NCBI GenBank assembly: GCA_900466475.1
Contig: UBMI01000016.1
Location: forward strand, 221,129-285,128
Origin: Hyphomicrobiales bacterium
Lineage (GTDB): Bacteria > Pseudomonadota > Alphaproteobacteria > Rhizobiales > Rhizobiaceae
Direction of reading: 5' to 3'
DNA length: 64,000 nt
Under the pieces are notes generated by a model, which made no database searches, was not told where the DNA came from, and worked only from the letters and a program-made list of their open reading frames with translations. Every line of letters starts with the position of its first letter. Position 1 is the stretch's first letter. Of this stretch, positions 53,453-62,453 are shown piece by piece. Position numbers and translations under genes: made by a program.

Positions 53453-55494
53453 GCTCGCTTGATCCAGTCGCAGTCTTCCGAACCGAAGCGGCCGAATGCC
53501 TCGAGGCGATCGAAGCCGGCCTTCTCGACCTTAATCACGACCTCGAAAACAGGGATCTCGTCGACGCTGTCTTCCGCGGCCTTCATACGTTGAAGGGTTC
53601 GGGTGCCATGTTTGGCTTCGAGGCGCTTGCGGCTTTCACGCATCATTGCGAAACGGCCTTCGACCGTGTTCGCAAGGGCGAGGTGCCGGCAACCGCCGAG
53701 CTCGTCGCCGCCGTTCTTGCCGCGCAGGATCACATGCGCGCCCTTGTCGAGCAACCCGATGCCGATCATGGTGATACCGGCCACAAGCTGCTTGCCCAGC
53801 TCCAGGCAGCGGTCGGCGGCAAGTCGGAGGCCAAAGAGGCCACAGCGCCTGTGGCTGCAGCACCTGTCGTCGCCGGTCCCGTCAAGAAGAAAACGACGTG
53901 GCGCATCCGTTTCAGCCTTCCGGCGAATTCCATGGCCAACGGCACCAACCCGCTCGGCCTTCTGGATGAATTGCGCGATCTCGGCGAATGTACCGTCCGC
54001 GCAAACAGATCGGGAATTCCGCTACTCAACGATCTGGTCCCGACAGAACTTCACGTTTCCTGGGACGTCGTTCTGACGAGTGAACAGGACCGTTCCGCCA
54101 TCGACGACGTCTTTATCTTCGTCATGGATGACATGGAGCTCGATGTTCAGGAAATCGCCGGTCCGCAGGCCGCAACGATCGAAGCAAAGAAAGACGTAAC
54201 TCCTGCCGCAGCAGCTGTCGCTCCAGTGCCCGCCGCTGCTCTGGAATTCCGCCCCGTCGAGGCGGTTCCGGTGAAGCGCGAGGCGGCAGCTCCTGTTCAG
54301 GCGGCAGCCCAGGCGAAAGCGCAGGAAAACGTCCGCGTTCCGGCCGAACGCCTGGACGAACTGATGGACCGCGTCGGCGAGCTCGTCATTGCCCAGTCGC
54401 GCCTTAGTCAGCTGGCAAGCTCCAGCTCGGATATAGCGCTACGCTCGGTTTCGGAAGAAATCGAACGTCTCTCCGGCGAGCTGCGCGACACGATGATGGT
54501 GTTGCGCATGGTGCCGGTCGGGACGCTCTTCTCGCGCTTCCGCCGTCTCGTCCACGATCTCGCCCGCGAAACTGGCAAGGTGATCGAGCTCGTTACCGAA
54601 GGTGAGACCACTGAAGTCGACAAGACCGTCATCGAGCGTCTGGCCGATCCGCTGGTCCACCTCGTCCGCAATTCGATAGACCACGGTCTCGAGCCGCCGG
54701 CCGAGCGCCTTGGCGCCGGCAAGACCGAAGCCGGCACGGTGACGCTTGCTGCCCACCAGTCCGGCGGCGAGGTCATCATCTCCATCAAGGATGACGGCCG
54801 TGGCATCAACCGTGACCGCGTTCGCGCCAAAGCGGAATCCTCCGGCCTCATCGCGCCCGGCCAGCCGCTTTCCGATCAGGAGCTGCTGCAGCTCATCTTC
54901 GCTCCCGGCTTCTCGACCGCAGCGGCGATCACCAATCTGTCCGGTCGCGGTGTCGGCATGGACGTCGTCAAGAAGACGGTCGAGGCGCTGCGCGGCACGA
55001 TCGACATCGTCAGCCTGCCCGGGCAAGGCTCGGAAGTCTCTCTCCGCATTCCGCTGACACTCGCCATCATCGACGGTCTTCTGGTGCGAGTGGGTTCCGG
55101 CCGCTACGTCATCCCGCTCTCGGCGGTCGAGGAATGCCTCGAACTGTCGCTGGAAGAAGATCTCCGCTCGCGCGGCCGCTCCTTCATCTCGCTGCGCGAC
55201 AGCCTGGTTCCGTTCCTCAGGCTTCGCGATCTCTTCCGCACAGGCACCAAGCCGGACGTCCACCAGAAAGTGGTCGTCATCTCGACGGGCACCGAACGTG
55301 TCGGTCTGGTGGTCGACCAGATCATCGGCGACCACCAGACGGTCATCAAGTCGATGTCGAAACTGCACAACGACGTGGCGACCTTCTCCGGCGCCACCAT
55401 TCTCGGCGACGGCAGCGTCGCTCTCATTCTTGACGTCGGGCATCTCGTTGCCGCGGGTCAGCAACAGGAGGCGCAATTGCGCGTGGCAGGATGA
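53449..55494 (+). CDS. cheA: Chemotaxis histidine kinase CheA
   Basis: This encodes 681 residues. The Hpt domain (P1) has phospho-acceptor H46 in FRGLHTLKGSGAMFGF. A P2-like region (about 145-235) reads TTWRIRFSLPANSMANGTNPLGLLDELRDLGECTVRA. A flexible Ala-rich linker precedes the dimerisation domain (VPAERLDELMDRVGELVIAQSRL). The kinase boxes are HLVRNSIDHGLE (N), DDGRGIN (G1), and SGRGVGMDVVKKTVEALRG. The CheW-like P5 domain ends the protein. It phosphorylates CheY in response to receptors. Confidence 0.96.
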   Translation: MSSLDPVAVFRTEAAECLEAIEAGLLDLNHDLENRDLVDAVFRGLHTLKGSGAMFGFEALAAFTHHCETAFDRVRKGEVPATAELVAAVLAAQDHMRALVEQPDADHGDTGHKLLAQLQAAVGGKSEAKEATAPVAAAPVVAGPVKKKTTWRIRFSLPANSMANGTNPLGLLDELRDLGECTVRANRSGIPLLNDLVPTELHVSWDVVLTSEQDRSAIDDVFIFVMDDMELDVQEIAGPQAATIEAKKDVTPAAAAVAPVPAAALEFRPVEAVPVKREAAAPVQAAAQAKAQENVRVPAERLDELMDRVGELVIAQSRLSQLASSSSDIALRSVSEEIERLSGELRDTMMVLRMVPVGTLFSRFRRLVHDLARETGKVIELVTEGETTEVDKTVIERLADPLVHLVRNSIDHGLEPPAERLGAGKTEAGTVTLAAHQSGGEVIISIKDDGRGINRDRVRAKAESSGLIAPGQPLSDQELLQLIFAPGFSTAAAITNLSGRGVGMDVVKKTVEALRGTIDIVSLPGQGSEVSLRIPLTLAIIDGLLVRVGSGRYVIPLSAVEECLELSLEEDLRSRGRSFISLRDSLVPFLRLRDLFRTGTKPDVHQKVVVISTGTERVGLVVDQIIGDHQTVIKSMSKLHNDVATFSGATILGDGSVALILDVGHLVAAGQQQEAQLRVAG

Positions 55495-55997
55495 GCACAG
55501 CAACAGCCGAAAAATTCGACAAGCACTGGAACTACGCTGAAGAAGTCGAGGTTCTGACCTTCGATCTCAATGGTGAAACCTTCGCTCTGGAAGCAGTCAT
55601 CGTACAGGAAATCCTGGATCTGCTTCCCGAGACCGCAGTACCGGGCGCCCAGCCTTTCGTTGCCAGCGTCATCAACTTTCGCGGCAAGGTGATTCCGCTT
55701 GCCGATCTTCGCCTCGCCTTCGGGATGGAGGCTTCGGAAGCGACAATAGACAGCCGCATCATCGTCATCGAGGTCGATCTGCAGGGGGAGCAGACACTCG
55801 TCGGTATCCGCACAGACAAGGTGAACGAGGTGACGACGCTGACGAAAAACGCCAGCGAGCCGCCGCCGAGCGTGGGTATGCGCTGGCGCGCGGATTATAT
55901 CAACTGCCTGGTCAAGAGGGGTGGTGAGTTCATCATCCTCCCGAATTTGCAGGCGATTTTCTCATCGAGGCATGAGACGGCGGGGGCCGTCAACTAG
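55491..55997 (+). CDS. cheW: Chemotaxis coupling protein CheW
   Basis: This encodes 168 residues. The CheW fold is complete: EVLTFDLNGETFALEAVIVQEILDLLPETAVPGAQPFVASVINFRGKVIPLADLRLAFGM and the later VGIRTDKVNEVTTL. The NFRGKVIPLADLR motif that binds receptors and CheA is intact. Its ATGA overlap with cheA couples their translation. It lies 30 nt upstream of the first receptor gene. Confidence 0.95.
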   Translation: MSTATAEKFDKHWNYAEEVEVLTFDLNGETFALEAVIVQEILDLLPETAVPGAQPFVASVINFRGKVIPLADLRLAFGMEASEATIDSRIIVIEVDLQGEQTLVGIRTDKVNEVTTLTKNASEPPPSVGMRWRADYINCLVKRGGEFIILPNLQAIFSSRHETAGAVN

Positions 55998-56027
55998 CCG
56001 GGGGCCAATCACTGAGGGGTTAAGACG

Positions 56028-57743
56028 ATGCGATTGACGATCAAGACAAAGCTGGTGACAGCGTTCACCTTTATCATTTTCATGCTGATAGGCACGGCCG
56101 CCTACGGCATCTTCAGCCTCGGCTCGCTGAACGATACGATCGGCAACCTTCTTGCCGGTCCTGCTGCGCGCCTCGACCTGGCGCAACAGATCAACATCGC
56201 CCAGCTCGAAGCCATCCGCCAGCAGAAGAACCTTCTGACTGCACGCAACGCCGATGACGCTTCCGGCGCCATCGAAAAGGGCGCCAAGGCCCGCAAGGAC
56301 TTCGCCGATGCATTCGCTGCCGTGACGAAACTCGCCACCGAGGAAGGCAAGGCGCGTTGGGAGCGCGTTGCCCAACTCTCCGCGACATTCAATCAGGCCG
56401 ACGACCAGATCCGAGATTTCATCAAGGCCGGCAATATGGACGGCGCCAACAATATCTCGGTCACGACGGCTCGCCAGGCCGCCAACGATATAGACGCCAC
56501 GCTCGACGAAATTCTTGCGCTCGAAAAACAGCGCATGCAGGATGCAGATGACAGCGCCGAGCAGCAGTACGGCACGACACGCACGATGATGATTGCGGTT
56601 GCCGCCACAGCGTTGCTGATTGCCGTCCTCACGGCGTTCTGGATCGCAAATACCATCAGCAAAGGCCTCAACCGCGCCAACACTGTTGTCCGTGAAGTTG
56701 CCGAAGGCGACCTGACCAAGATGGCCGAAATCACCACGCATGACGAGATCGGCGAACTGCTCGGCAACGTCAACGTCATGATCGAACGCCTTCGCGGTGT
56801 CGTCGCCGATGCACTGTCTGCAGCCGACAATGTCTCTTCGGGCAGCCAGGAACTGTCGGCCAGCTCCGAGCAGGTCTCGCAGGGTGCGACCGAACAGGCG
56901 GCTTCCGCTGAAGAGGCCTCCGCCTCGATGGAGCAGATGGCTGCGAACATCAAGCAGAATGCCGATAATGCCGCGCAGACCGAGAAGATCGCCCGCCAAT
57001 CCGCCAAGGACGCGGAAGCTTCCGGCGACGCCGTCAACCGCGCCGTCGATGCGATGCGCACGATTGCCGAGAAGATCGGCATCGTTCAGGAAATCGCCCG
57101 CCAGACCGATCTGCTCGCCCTGAATGCCGCCGTCGAAGCCGCACGTGCAGGCGAACACGGCAAGGGCTTTGCGGTCGTCGCTTCGGAAGTGCGCAAGCTT
57201 GCTGAACGCAGCCAATCAGCCGCCGCGGAGATTTCCTCCATGTCGAGCGACACGGTCAAGGCTGCCCGCGACGCCGGCGAAATGCTCGGCCGCCTGGTTC
57301 CGGACATCCGCAAGACCGCGGAGTTGGTTTCCGAGATCAGCGCTGCCTGCCGTGAACAGGATATCGGTGCCTCTCAGATCAACGAAGCGATCCAGCAGCT
57401 CGACAAGGTGACCCAGCAGAATGCCGGTGCTTCGGAAGAAATGTCGGCCACTTCGGAGGAGCTTGCTGCTCAGGCCGAGGAACTGCAGGCTTCGATCGCC
57501 TTCTTCAAGGTCGACACGGCAGGCGCGACCCGCGCTGGCGTACGGAAGACCGCCACAAAGACTTCTGCAAAGGTGGTGAAGGCTCCGGCCGCCGCCACCC
57601 CACGCAAGCCGGCTCCGGCGACGCATACCCATAGTCACGGCAATACCGTTGCGTCCCAGCAGGCGCGTGCCAAGGGCTTTGCCCTGGATATGTCGATGGG
57701 TGGTCCGGACGCCGGTGACGACGATTTCCGCGAAAGCGCTTAA
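56028..57743 (+). CDS. Transmembrane chemoreceptor 1 (single HAMP)
   Basis: This encodes 571 residues. The N-terminus (MRLTIKTKLVTAFTFIIFMLIG) is shared in form by all four receptors. TM1 is about residues 11-30, a periplasmic 4-helix-bundle-like domain follows, and TM2 is about 189-211 (MMIAVAATALLIAVLTAFWIANTI). One canonical HAMP (about 212-262, with EVAEGDLTKMAEITTHDEIGELLGNVNVMIERLRG) leads into the signalling module with tip QTDLLALNAAVEAARAGEHGKGFAVVASEVRKLAERS. The tail after about 505 is Lys/Ala/Pro-rich with a His patch (THTHSHG) and ends QQARAKGFALDMSMGGPD. The GGGG-type ribosome site is GGGGTTAAGACG. Confidence 0.95.
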   Translation: MRLTIKTKLVTAFTFIIFMLIGTAAYGIFSLGSLNDTIGNLLAGPAARLDLAQQINIAQLEAIRQQKNLLTARNADDASGAIEKGAKARKDFADAFAAVTKLATEEGKARWERVAQLSATFNQADDQIRDFIKAGNMDGANNISVTTARQAANDIDATLDEILALEKQRMQDADDSAEQQYGTTRTMMIAVAATALLIAVLTAFWIANTISKGLNRANTVVREVAEGDLTKMAEITTHDEIGELLGNVNVMIERLRGVVADALSAADNVSSGSQELSASSEQVSQGATEQAASAEEASASMEQMAANIKQNADNAAQTEKIARQSAKDAEASGDAVNRAVDAMRTIAEKIGIVQEIARQTDLLALNAAVEAARAGEHGKGFAVVASEVRKLAERSQSAAAEISSMSSDTVKAARDAGEMLGRLVPDIRKTAELVSEISAACREQDIGASQINEAIQQLDKVTQQNAGASEEMSATSEELAAQAEELQASIAFFKVDTAGATRAGVRKTATKTSAKVVKAPAAATPRKPAPATHTHSHGNTVASQQARAKGFALDMSMGGPDAGDDDFRESA

Positions 57744-58103
57744 GCGCTTCGCCGATACGAGCATCGCCGCGGACTTCTTGCCCGCGGCTTCTTGAAAGAC
57801 CCGACGTGTGTATGCGTCGGTATCGATCGGCAGATGTCCGCCTGCCAGGTTATACAGGCAGGCGGAGCATCGGATTTCCCTTCCGCAAGATGGGACCTTC
57901 CGCAGTCAGACGCGCTGCGGTTTTGCAAGCCGATCGTAATTTCCGGCAGGGTCCGTGACGACGGGCACGCGGAATGAGCGGCAATGTATCTCCCGCAACC
58001 GAATATTCTGCATGCATGCCGTCATAAGCGGCAGAATGACGATCCATGCCCGGACGTCGCGCAATGCCCCCGCTCTGTCGATCTACTTCAAGGAAGTATT
58101 CAA
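57744..58103 (+). promoter_or_regulatory. Structured spacer between receptors 1 and 2
   Basis: This 360-nt gap has no convincing gene. It holds three hairpins: GCCGCGG/CCGCGGC (57766-57788), CCGACG/CGTCGG (57801-57820), and a perfect 10-bp TCCGCCTGCC/GGCAGGCGGA (57837-57866) with a 10-nt loop. None has a U-tract. The last stretch before the next gene (from about 57990) contains its ribosome site AAGGAAG. Confidence 0.6.
57766..57788 (+). terminator. Hairpin after receptor 1
   Basis: GCCGCGG pairs with CCGCGGC (9-nt loop), 23 nt after the stop and followed by TTCTTG. It may terminate or stabilise the upstream transcript. Confidence 0.4.
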
Positions 58104-60032
58104 ATGCGCTTCACGATCAAGGCAAAGTTAGCCATCGCCTTCGGGCTTCTCATTGCCGTCACCCTCTGCTGCGCAGGCTTCGGCATGCGTGGCGTCAGCC
58201 TCGTCGCTTCCATGCAAGATGAACTGCTGACCGGTCCGGTTCGCCAGGACGGCTATGCATCCAACCTCGCGAGAGCTTTCGACTCGCTCAATCTCGCGGA
58301 AAGCGACCTTCTGCTTGCGACGACACCTCAGAGAACGCAGCAGGCCGTTTCGCAGATGGAAGCGCAGCGCAAGGCATTCGAACAGGCTCTGAAGGAAGGT
58401 CAGGAAAGCGCTGCCGACGGCTTCAAGGAAAAGTGGGAAGCGATTAGCGCCTTCTGGTTGGACTACACGAAGCTCAACGATAACATCCGTGAGCTGGCGC
58501 TCAATGGCCAGCGCGACCGCGCAATCGAGGTAAACCAGACGGACGGCGATGTCGCTTCGGAAAAGCTTGACGCGCTGACGGAATCCCTGGCTGGCCTGAC
58601 ACGCGCCTCGATCAGCGAAGGTGACGAAAGCGCCGACGCAGCATTCCGCAGCACCTTTACGACGCTGATGATCATTGCAGGCGTCGGCGTGATGCTCTCG
58701 ATCGTTGCGGCTCTCTGGATCGCGATCAACATCATCACCGGTCTTTCCAAAGTGCGCAGCGCGGCGAATGCGGTTGCCATCGGCGACCTTAACCAGACGA
58801 TCAACGTGCGCACCAATGATGAGATCAAGGATCTCGTCACGACGATGAATGTGATGACCGCCAATCTGCGCTCCACGGCCGACGTGGCGAATGCCATCGC
58901 TGCGGGCGATCTTTCGATCGATGCGAAGCGGCTTTCAGATAAGGACGCGCTCGGCATCGCGATGGAAGATATGATCGCCAATCTGCGTGCAACCGCGCAC
59001 ATCGCCGGTCAGATTTCGAATGGCGACCTGACGGTTTCCCCGAAGCCGCTTTCCGACAAGGATGTTCTGGGCGTTGCGCTCGAACAGATGGTCGAACGTC
59101 TGCGCGGTGTTGTCGCCGACGCTATCGCCGCGGCCGAAAACGTCTCGTCGGGCAGCCAGGAACTATCATCCAGTTCCGAACAGGTCTCGCAGGGTGCGAC
59201 CGAACAGGCAGCTTCCGCTGAAGAGGCTTCCGCCTCGATGGAAGAGATGGCAGCCAATATCAAACAGAACGCCGATAACGCGGCCCAGACCGAGAAGATT
59301 GCTCGCCAGTCCGCCAAGGATGCCGAGACTTCTGGCGATGCGGTCAACCGCGCTGTTGCGGCCATGCGCACGATTGCCGAGAAAATCGGTATCGTCCAGG
59401 AAATTGCCCGTCAAACCGACCTGCTTGCTCTAAACGCCGCCGTCGAGGCTGCTCGCGCCGGCGAACATGGCAAGGGTTTTGCGGTCGTCGCCTCGGAAGT
59501 GCGCAAGCTTGCCGAGCGCAGCCAGTCGGCTGCCGCTGAGATTTCCTCCATGTCCAGCGACACGGTGAAGGCCGCTCAGGAAGCCGGCGACATGCTCGGC
59601 CGCCTGGTTCCCGACATCCGCAAGACGGCCGAACTGGTCTCCGAGATCAGTGCAGCCTGCCGCGAGCAGGATATCGGCGCGGGGCAGATCAACGAAGCAA
59701 TCCAGCAGCTCGACAAGGTAACCCAGCAGAATGCCGGTGCCTCCGAAGAGATGTCGGCAACGTCGGAAGAACTGGCGACCCAGGCTGAGGAACTGCAGGC
59801 CTCGATCGCCTTCTTCAAGGTCGACATGGCCGGCAACCGTCTATCGCACGCTCCTGCTGCCAAGGTCACGGTTCGCACGCCGGCTCCGGCTGCGGCCCGC
59901 AAGCCGGTCGCCAAGAAGGCCGCGCCCGCCAACACGGTTTCTGCCCAGCAGGCACGCGCCAAGGGCTTTGCCCTCGACATGTCGATGGGTGGTCCCGACG
60001 AGGGGGATGCAGAGTTCAGGGAAAGTGCCTGA
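58104..60032 (+). CDS. Transmembrane chemoreceptor 2 (HAMP plus two 39-residue repeats)
   Basis: This encodes about 642 residues from the ATG at 58104 (AAGGAAG upstream). TM1 is near residues 9-29. The periplasmic part runs to about 185, and TM2 is TLMIIAGVGVMLSIVAALWIAINI. A canonical HAMP (about 213-255) is followed by two repeats at residues 256-294 and 295-333 (R-TADVANAIAAGDLSIDAKRLSDKDALGIAMEDMIANL and its copy). The signalling module and the tail QQARAKGFALDMSMGGPD follow. Nearly identical in signalling sequence to receptor 1. Confidence 0.95.
   Translation: MRFTIKAKLAIAFGLLIAVTLCCAGFGMRGVSLVASMQDELLTGPVRQDGYASNLARAFDSLNLAESDLLLATTPQRTQQAVSQMEAQRKAFEQALKEGQESAADGFKEKWEAISAFWLDYTKLNDNIRELALNGQRDRAIEVNQTDGDVASEKLDALTESLAGLTRASISEGDESADAAFRSTFTTLMIIAGVGVMLSIVAALWIAINIITGLSKVRSAANAVAIGDLNQTINVRTNDEIKDLVTTMNVMTANLRSTADVANAIAAGDLSIDAKRLSDKDALGIAMEDMIANLRATAHIAGQISNGDLTVSPKPLSDKDVLGVALEQMVERLRGVVADAIAAAENVSSGSQELSSSSEQVSQGATEQAASAEEASASMEEMAANIKQNADNAAQTEKIARQSAKDAETSGDAVNRAVAAMRTIAEKIGIVQEIARQTDLLALNAAVEAARAGEHGKGFAVVASEVRKLAERSQSAAAEISSMSSDTVKAAQEAGDMLGRLVPDIRKTAELVSEISAACREQDIGAGQINEAIQQLDKVTQQNAGASEEMSATSEELATQAEELQASIAFFKVDMAGNRLSHAPAAKVTVRTPAPAAARKPVAKKAAPANTVSAQQARAKGFALDMSMGGPDEGDAEFRESA
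58869..59102 (+). repeat. Two 117-nt HAMP-like repeats in receptor 2
   Basis: Two in-frame units begin at 58869 (CGC) and 58986 (CGT), exactly 117 nt apart. The protein unit is RxTAxIAxxIxxGDLxxxxKxLSDKDxLGxAxExMxxxL. The module after them starts with RGVVADA. Confidence 0.88.
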
Positions 60033-60054
60033 GCGCTTTGCCACGTTGATGCCG

Positions 60055-60080
60055 TCAGGGGCTCGGCATTCGGCCCCTGA
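60055..60080 (+). terminator. Hairpin after receptor 2
   Basis: TCAGGGGC pairs with GCCCCTGA across 10 nt, 23 nt after the stop, with no U-tract. Confidence 0.4.
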
Positions 60081-60232
60081 CACAGGCTTTCGGTGCCCAG
60101 GAACGCCGGAGGCAAGATCGCAATTTCTTCGATAACCGTTTTCGCCTGCCGGAATGTTTTTGCTGCGTGATGCCGCGCCAAGGAAACCACCGGTCCACAC
60201 TTATTCCGTCGCTTTCAAATAGGGGTATTGCG

Positions 60233-62284
60233 ATGCGCATCACGATCAAGCTAAAGCTCGCGGCCGCATTCGGCTTCGTCATACTGCTGCTAATGGGTAG
60301 TGCAGTCTTTGGAATTATCAGCCTCAGTTCGCTGAACGATGCCGTTGGCAACCTGATCGCAGGCCCTTCAAAAAGCCTGGAGCTGGCTCTGGAAGCCAAA
60401 GCTGCCGAGCTCGATGCCATCAGGTGGCAGAAGAACGCCCTTCTGGAAATGGATCCTGAAACGGCCAAGAAACACTACGAAAACTCGGCAAGGAGCATGG
60501 ATGAAATGCTCGCGTTTGCGACAGGCGGCCAGCAGATCGCAACGGCTGACAGCAAGCCGACATGGGACAGGCTGATCGAGCTGAGCAAACGTTTCGTTGA
60601 TGGTTCCAACAAAGTCGCCTTGATCCACGAAAGCGGCGACAGGGCAGGGGCCACGGCTTATTCCGGTGGTGAGGTTCGCGCCATCGTCACGGAGCTGGAA
60701 GACGTCTTCACGGCGCTTGTCACGCATCAGCAGAAGGCGATGACCCAGGCCGACGACGATACGGAAACCCTCTATGGCAACACCAGAAACCTGCTGATCG
60801 GCATTGCCATCGGCGCTTCCGTCATCGCTTTCGCTGCCGCGCTGTGGATCGCGCTCGGCATCAGCAGCGGTCTGCGCAAGATCATGAATGTCGCCAACGC
60901 CGTCGCCATTGGTGATCTGAACCAGAAGGTCGAGATCAAGAGCAATGACGAGATCAAGGATCTGGTGAACACGATCAACGTCATGACGGATAATCTGCGC
61001 AATACCGCGGGCATCGCAAATGAGATCTCGAATGGTGACCTCAGCGTTACGCCGAAACCGCTCTCCGACAAGGATACGCTCGGCATCGCCATGCTCGGCA
61101 TGGTGAACAACCTGCGCGCCACCGCCGATATTGCCAACCAGATCGCAGAAGGCGATCTCTCGGTCGAGGTCAAGCCACTTTCAGCCAAGGATACGCTTGG
61201 CATCGCGATGCAAAGCATGGTCGCCAACCTTCGCGCCACAGCCGAAATTGCCACGCAGATTGCTGGGGGCGACCTGACAGTCTCTCCGAAGGCGCTCTCG
61301 GCCAAGGATACGCTCGGCACCGCGCTGGAACAGATGGTGGAGCGCCTGCGCGACGTCGTTGCTGATGCAATTGCGGCCGCCGAGAATGTTTCGGCCGGCA
61401 GCCAGGAGCTTTCGGCGAGTTCGGAGCAGGTGTCGCAGGGCGCCACCGAGCAGGCCTCTGCGGCCGAGGAAGCCTCCTCCTCAATGGAGGAGATGGCCGC
61501 CAACATCAAACAGAACGCTGACAATGCCGCCCAGACGGAAAAGATCGCGCGTCAATCCGCCAAGGATGCCGAGATGAGCGGGAGCGCCGTTTCCCGCGCC
61601 GTCGAGGCCATGCGCACGATCGCCCAGAAGATCAGCATCGTTCAGGAAATCGCTCGCCAGACCGATCTTCTCGCACTCAATGCTGCGGTCGAGGCCGCCC
61701 GTGCCGGTGAACATGGCAAGGGCTTTGCGGTCGTCGCTTCCGAAGTTCGAAAGCTTGCCGAACGCAGCCAGTCGGCAGCAGCGGAAATCAGCGCCATGTC
61801 GAGCGATACCGTCACGGCCGCCCAGGAGGCTGGCGATATGCTCGGTCGCCTGGTGCCTGATATCAGGAAGACCGCGGAACTCGTGGCGGAGATCAGTTCG
61901 GCATGCCGCGAGCAGGATGTCGGTGCGTCGCAGATCAACGAGGCGATCCAGCAGCTCGACAAGGTAACCCAGCAGAATGCCGGCGCTTCCGAGCAGATGT
62001 CTGCGACGTCGGAAGAGCTCGCCGCCCAGGCCGAGGAACTGCAGACCTCCATCGCCTTCTTCAAGGTGGATACGGCAGGTGGCAAGGCAATGGCGGCGAG
62101 TGGCCGCCAGGGCCGCGCACCGGCCGCCAAGGTAACCACGCGTAGCCCGGCGCCGTCTGCAGCCCGTAAGGCAGCTTCCGCCAACGGCGTTGTTGCTCAG
62201 CAGGCCCGCGCCAAAGGCTTTGCCCTCGATATGTCCATGGGCGGACCGGACACGACCGACGATGATTTCCGGGAAAGTGCTTAG
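60233..62284 (+). CDS. Transmembrane chemoreceptor 3 (HAMP plus three 39-residue repeats)
   Basis: This encodes about 683 residues from the ATG at 60233 (AGGGG upstream). TM1 is near residues 8-30. TM2 (NLLIGIAIGASVIAFAAALWIALGI) precedes a canonical HAMP (about 213-255). Three repeats follow at 256-294, 295-333 and 334-372, each with GDL and PLSxKDTLGxA. The signalling module has small differences (SEQMSA, EISAMSS). The tail is QQARAKGFALDMSMGGPD. It has the longest HAMP array of the four. Confidence 0.95.
   Translation: MRITIKLKLAAAFGFVILLLMGSAVFGIISLSSLNDAVGNLIAGPSKSLELALEAKAAELDAIRWQKNALLEMDPETAKKHYENSARSMDEMLAFATGGQQIATADSKPTWDRLIELSKRFVDGSNKVALIHESGDRAGATAYSGGEVRAIVTELEDVFTALVTHQQKAMTQADDDTETLYGNTRNLLIGIAIGASVIAFAAALWIALGISSGLRKIMNVANAVAIGDLNQKVEIKSNDEIKDLVNTINVMTDNLRNTAGIANEISNGDLSVTPKPLSDKDTLGIAMLGMVNNLRATADIANQIAEGDLSVEVKPLSAKDTLGIAMQSMVANLRATAEIATQIAGGDLTVSPKALSAKDTLGTALEQMVERLRDVVADAIAAAENVSAGSQELSASSEQVSQGATEQASAAEEASSSMEEMAANIKQNADNAAQTEKIARQSAKDAEMSGSAVSRAVEAMRTIAQKISIVQEIARQTDLLALNAAVEAARAGEHGKGFAVVASEVRKLAERSQSAAAEISAMSSDTVTAAQEAGDMLGRLVPDIRKTAELVAEISSACREQDVGASQINEAIQQLDKVTQQNAGASEQMSATSEELAAQAEELQTSIAFFKVDTAGGKAMAASGRQGRAPAAKVTTRSPAPSAARKAASANGVVAQQARAKGFALDMSMGGPDTTDDDFRESA
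60998..61348 (+). repeat. Three 117-nt HAMP-like repeats in receptor 3
   Basis: Units begin at 60998, 61115 and 61232, each exactly 117 nt. The last ends at 61348, before RDVVADA. Units 2 and 3 share much of RATAxIAxQIAxGDL and SAKDTLGxA. Confidence 0.9.
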
Positions 62285-62305
62285 GCGCTTCCCGCGGACA
62301 GAGGT

Positions 62306-62330
62306 CGGGGCCGCAGCAACGGCGGCCCCG
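62306..62330 (+). terminator. Hairpin after receptor 3
   Basis: CGGGGCCGC pairs perfectly with GCGGCCCCG (7-nt loop), 21 nt after the stop, with no U-tract. Confidence 0.45.
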
Positions 62331-62453
62331 CTATGGCCGGCGCATGGACGCGTCGGGACACACCGGCCCAGCCGGCAACGCATGAAGCGTTTTTACGGCG
62401 GCACAATGTGTCATTTCGCGGGATATCCGCAGCAGTCCTGAAGGGGTCTTGGA

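Noticed and set aside
54439..55503. 354-codon minus-strand ORF
   Set aside because: Antisense to cheA; the sense frame has all kinase boxes.
55962..57215. 417-codon minus-strand ORF
   Set aside because: Mirror of the receptor 1 coding sequence; similar mirror frames occur opposite the other receptors.
57734..57749. Perfect 16-nt palindrome AAGCGCTTAAGCGCTT at the receptor 1 stop
   Set aside because: Mostly coding sequence for the shared ESA end; the other receptors do not keep the palindrome, so an operator role is not supported.
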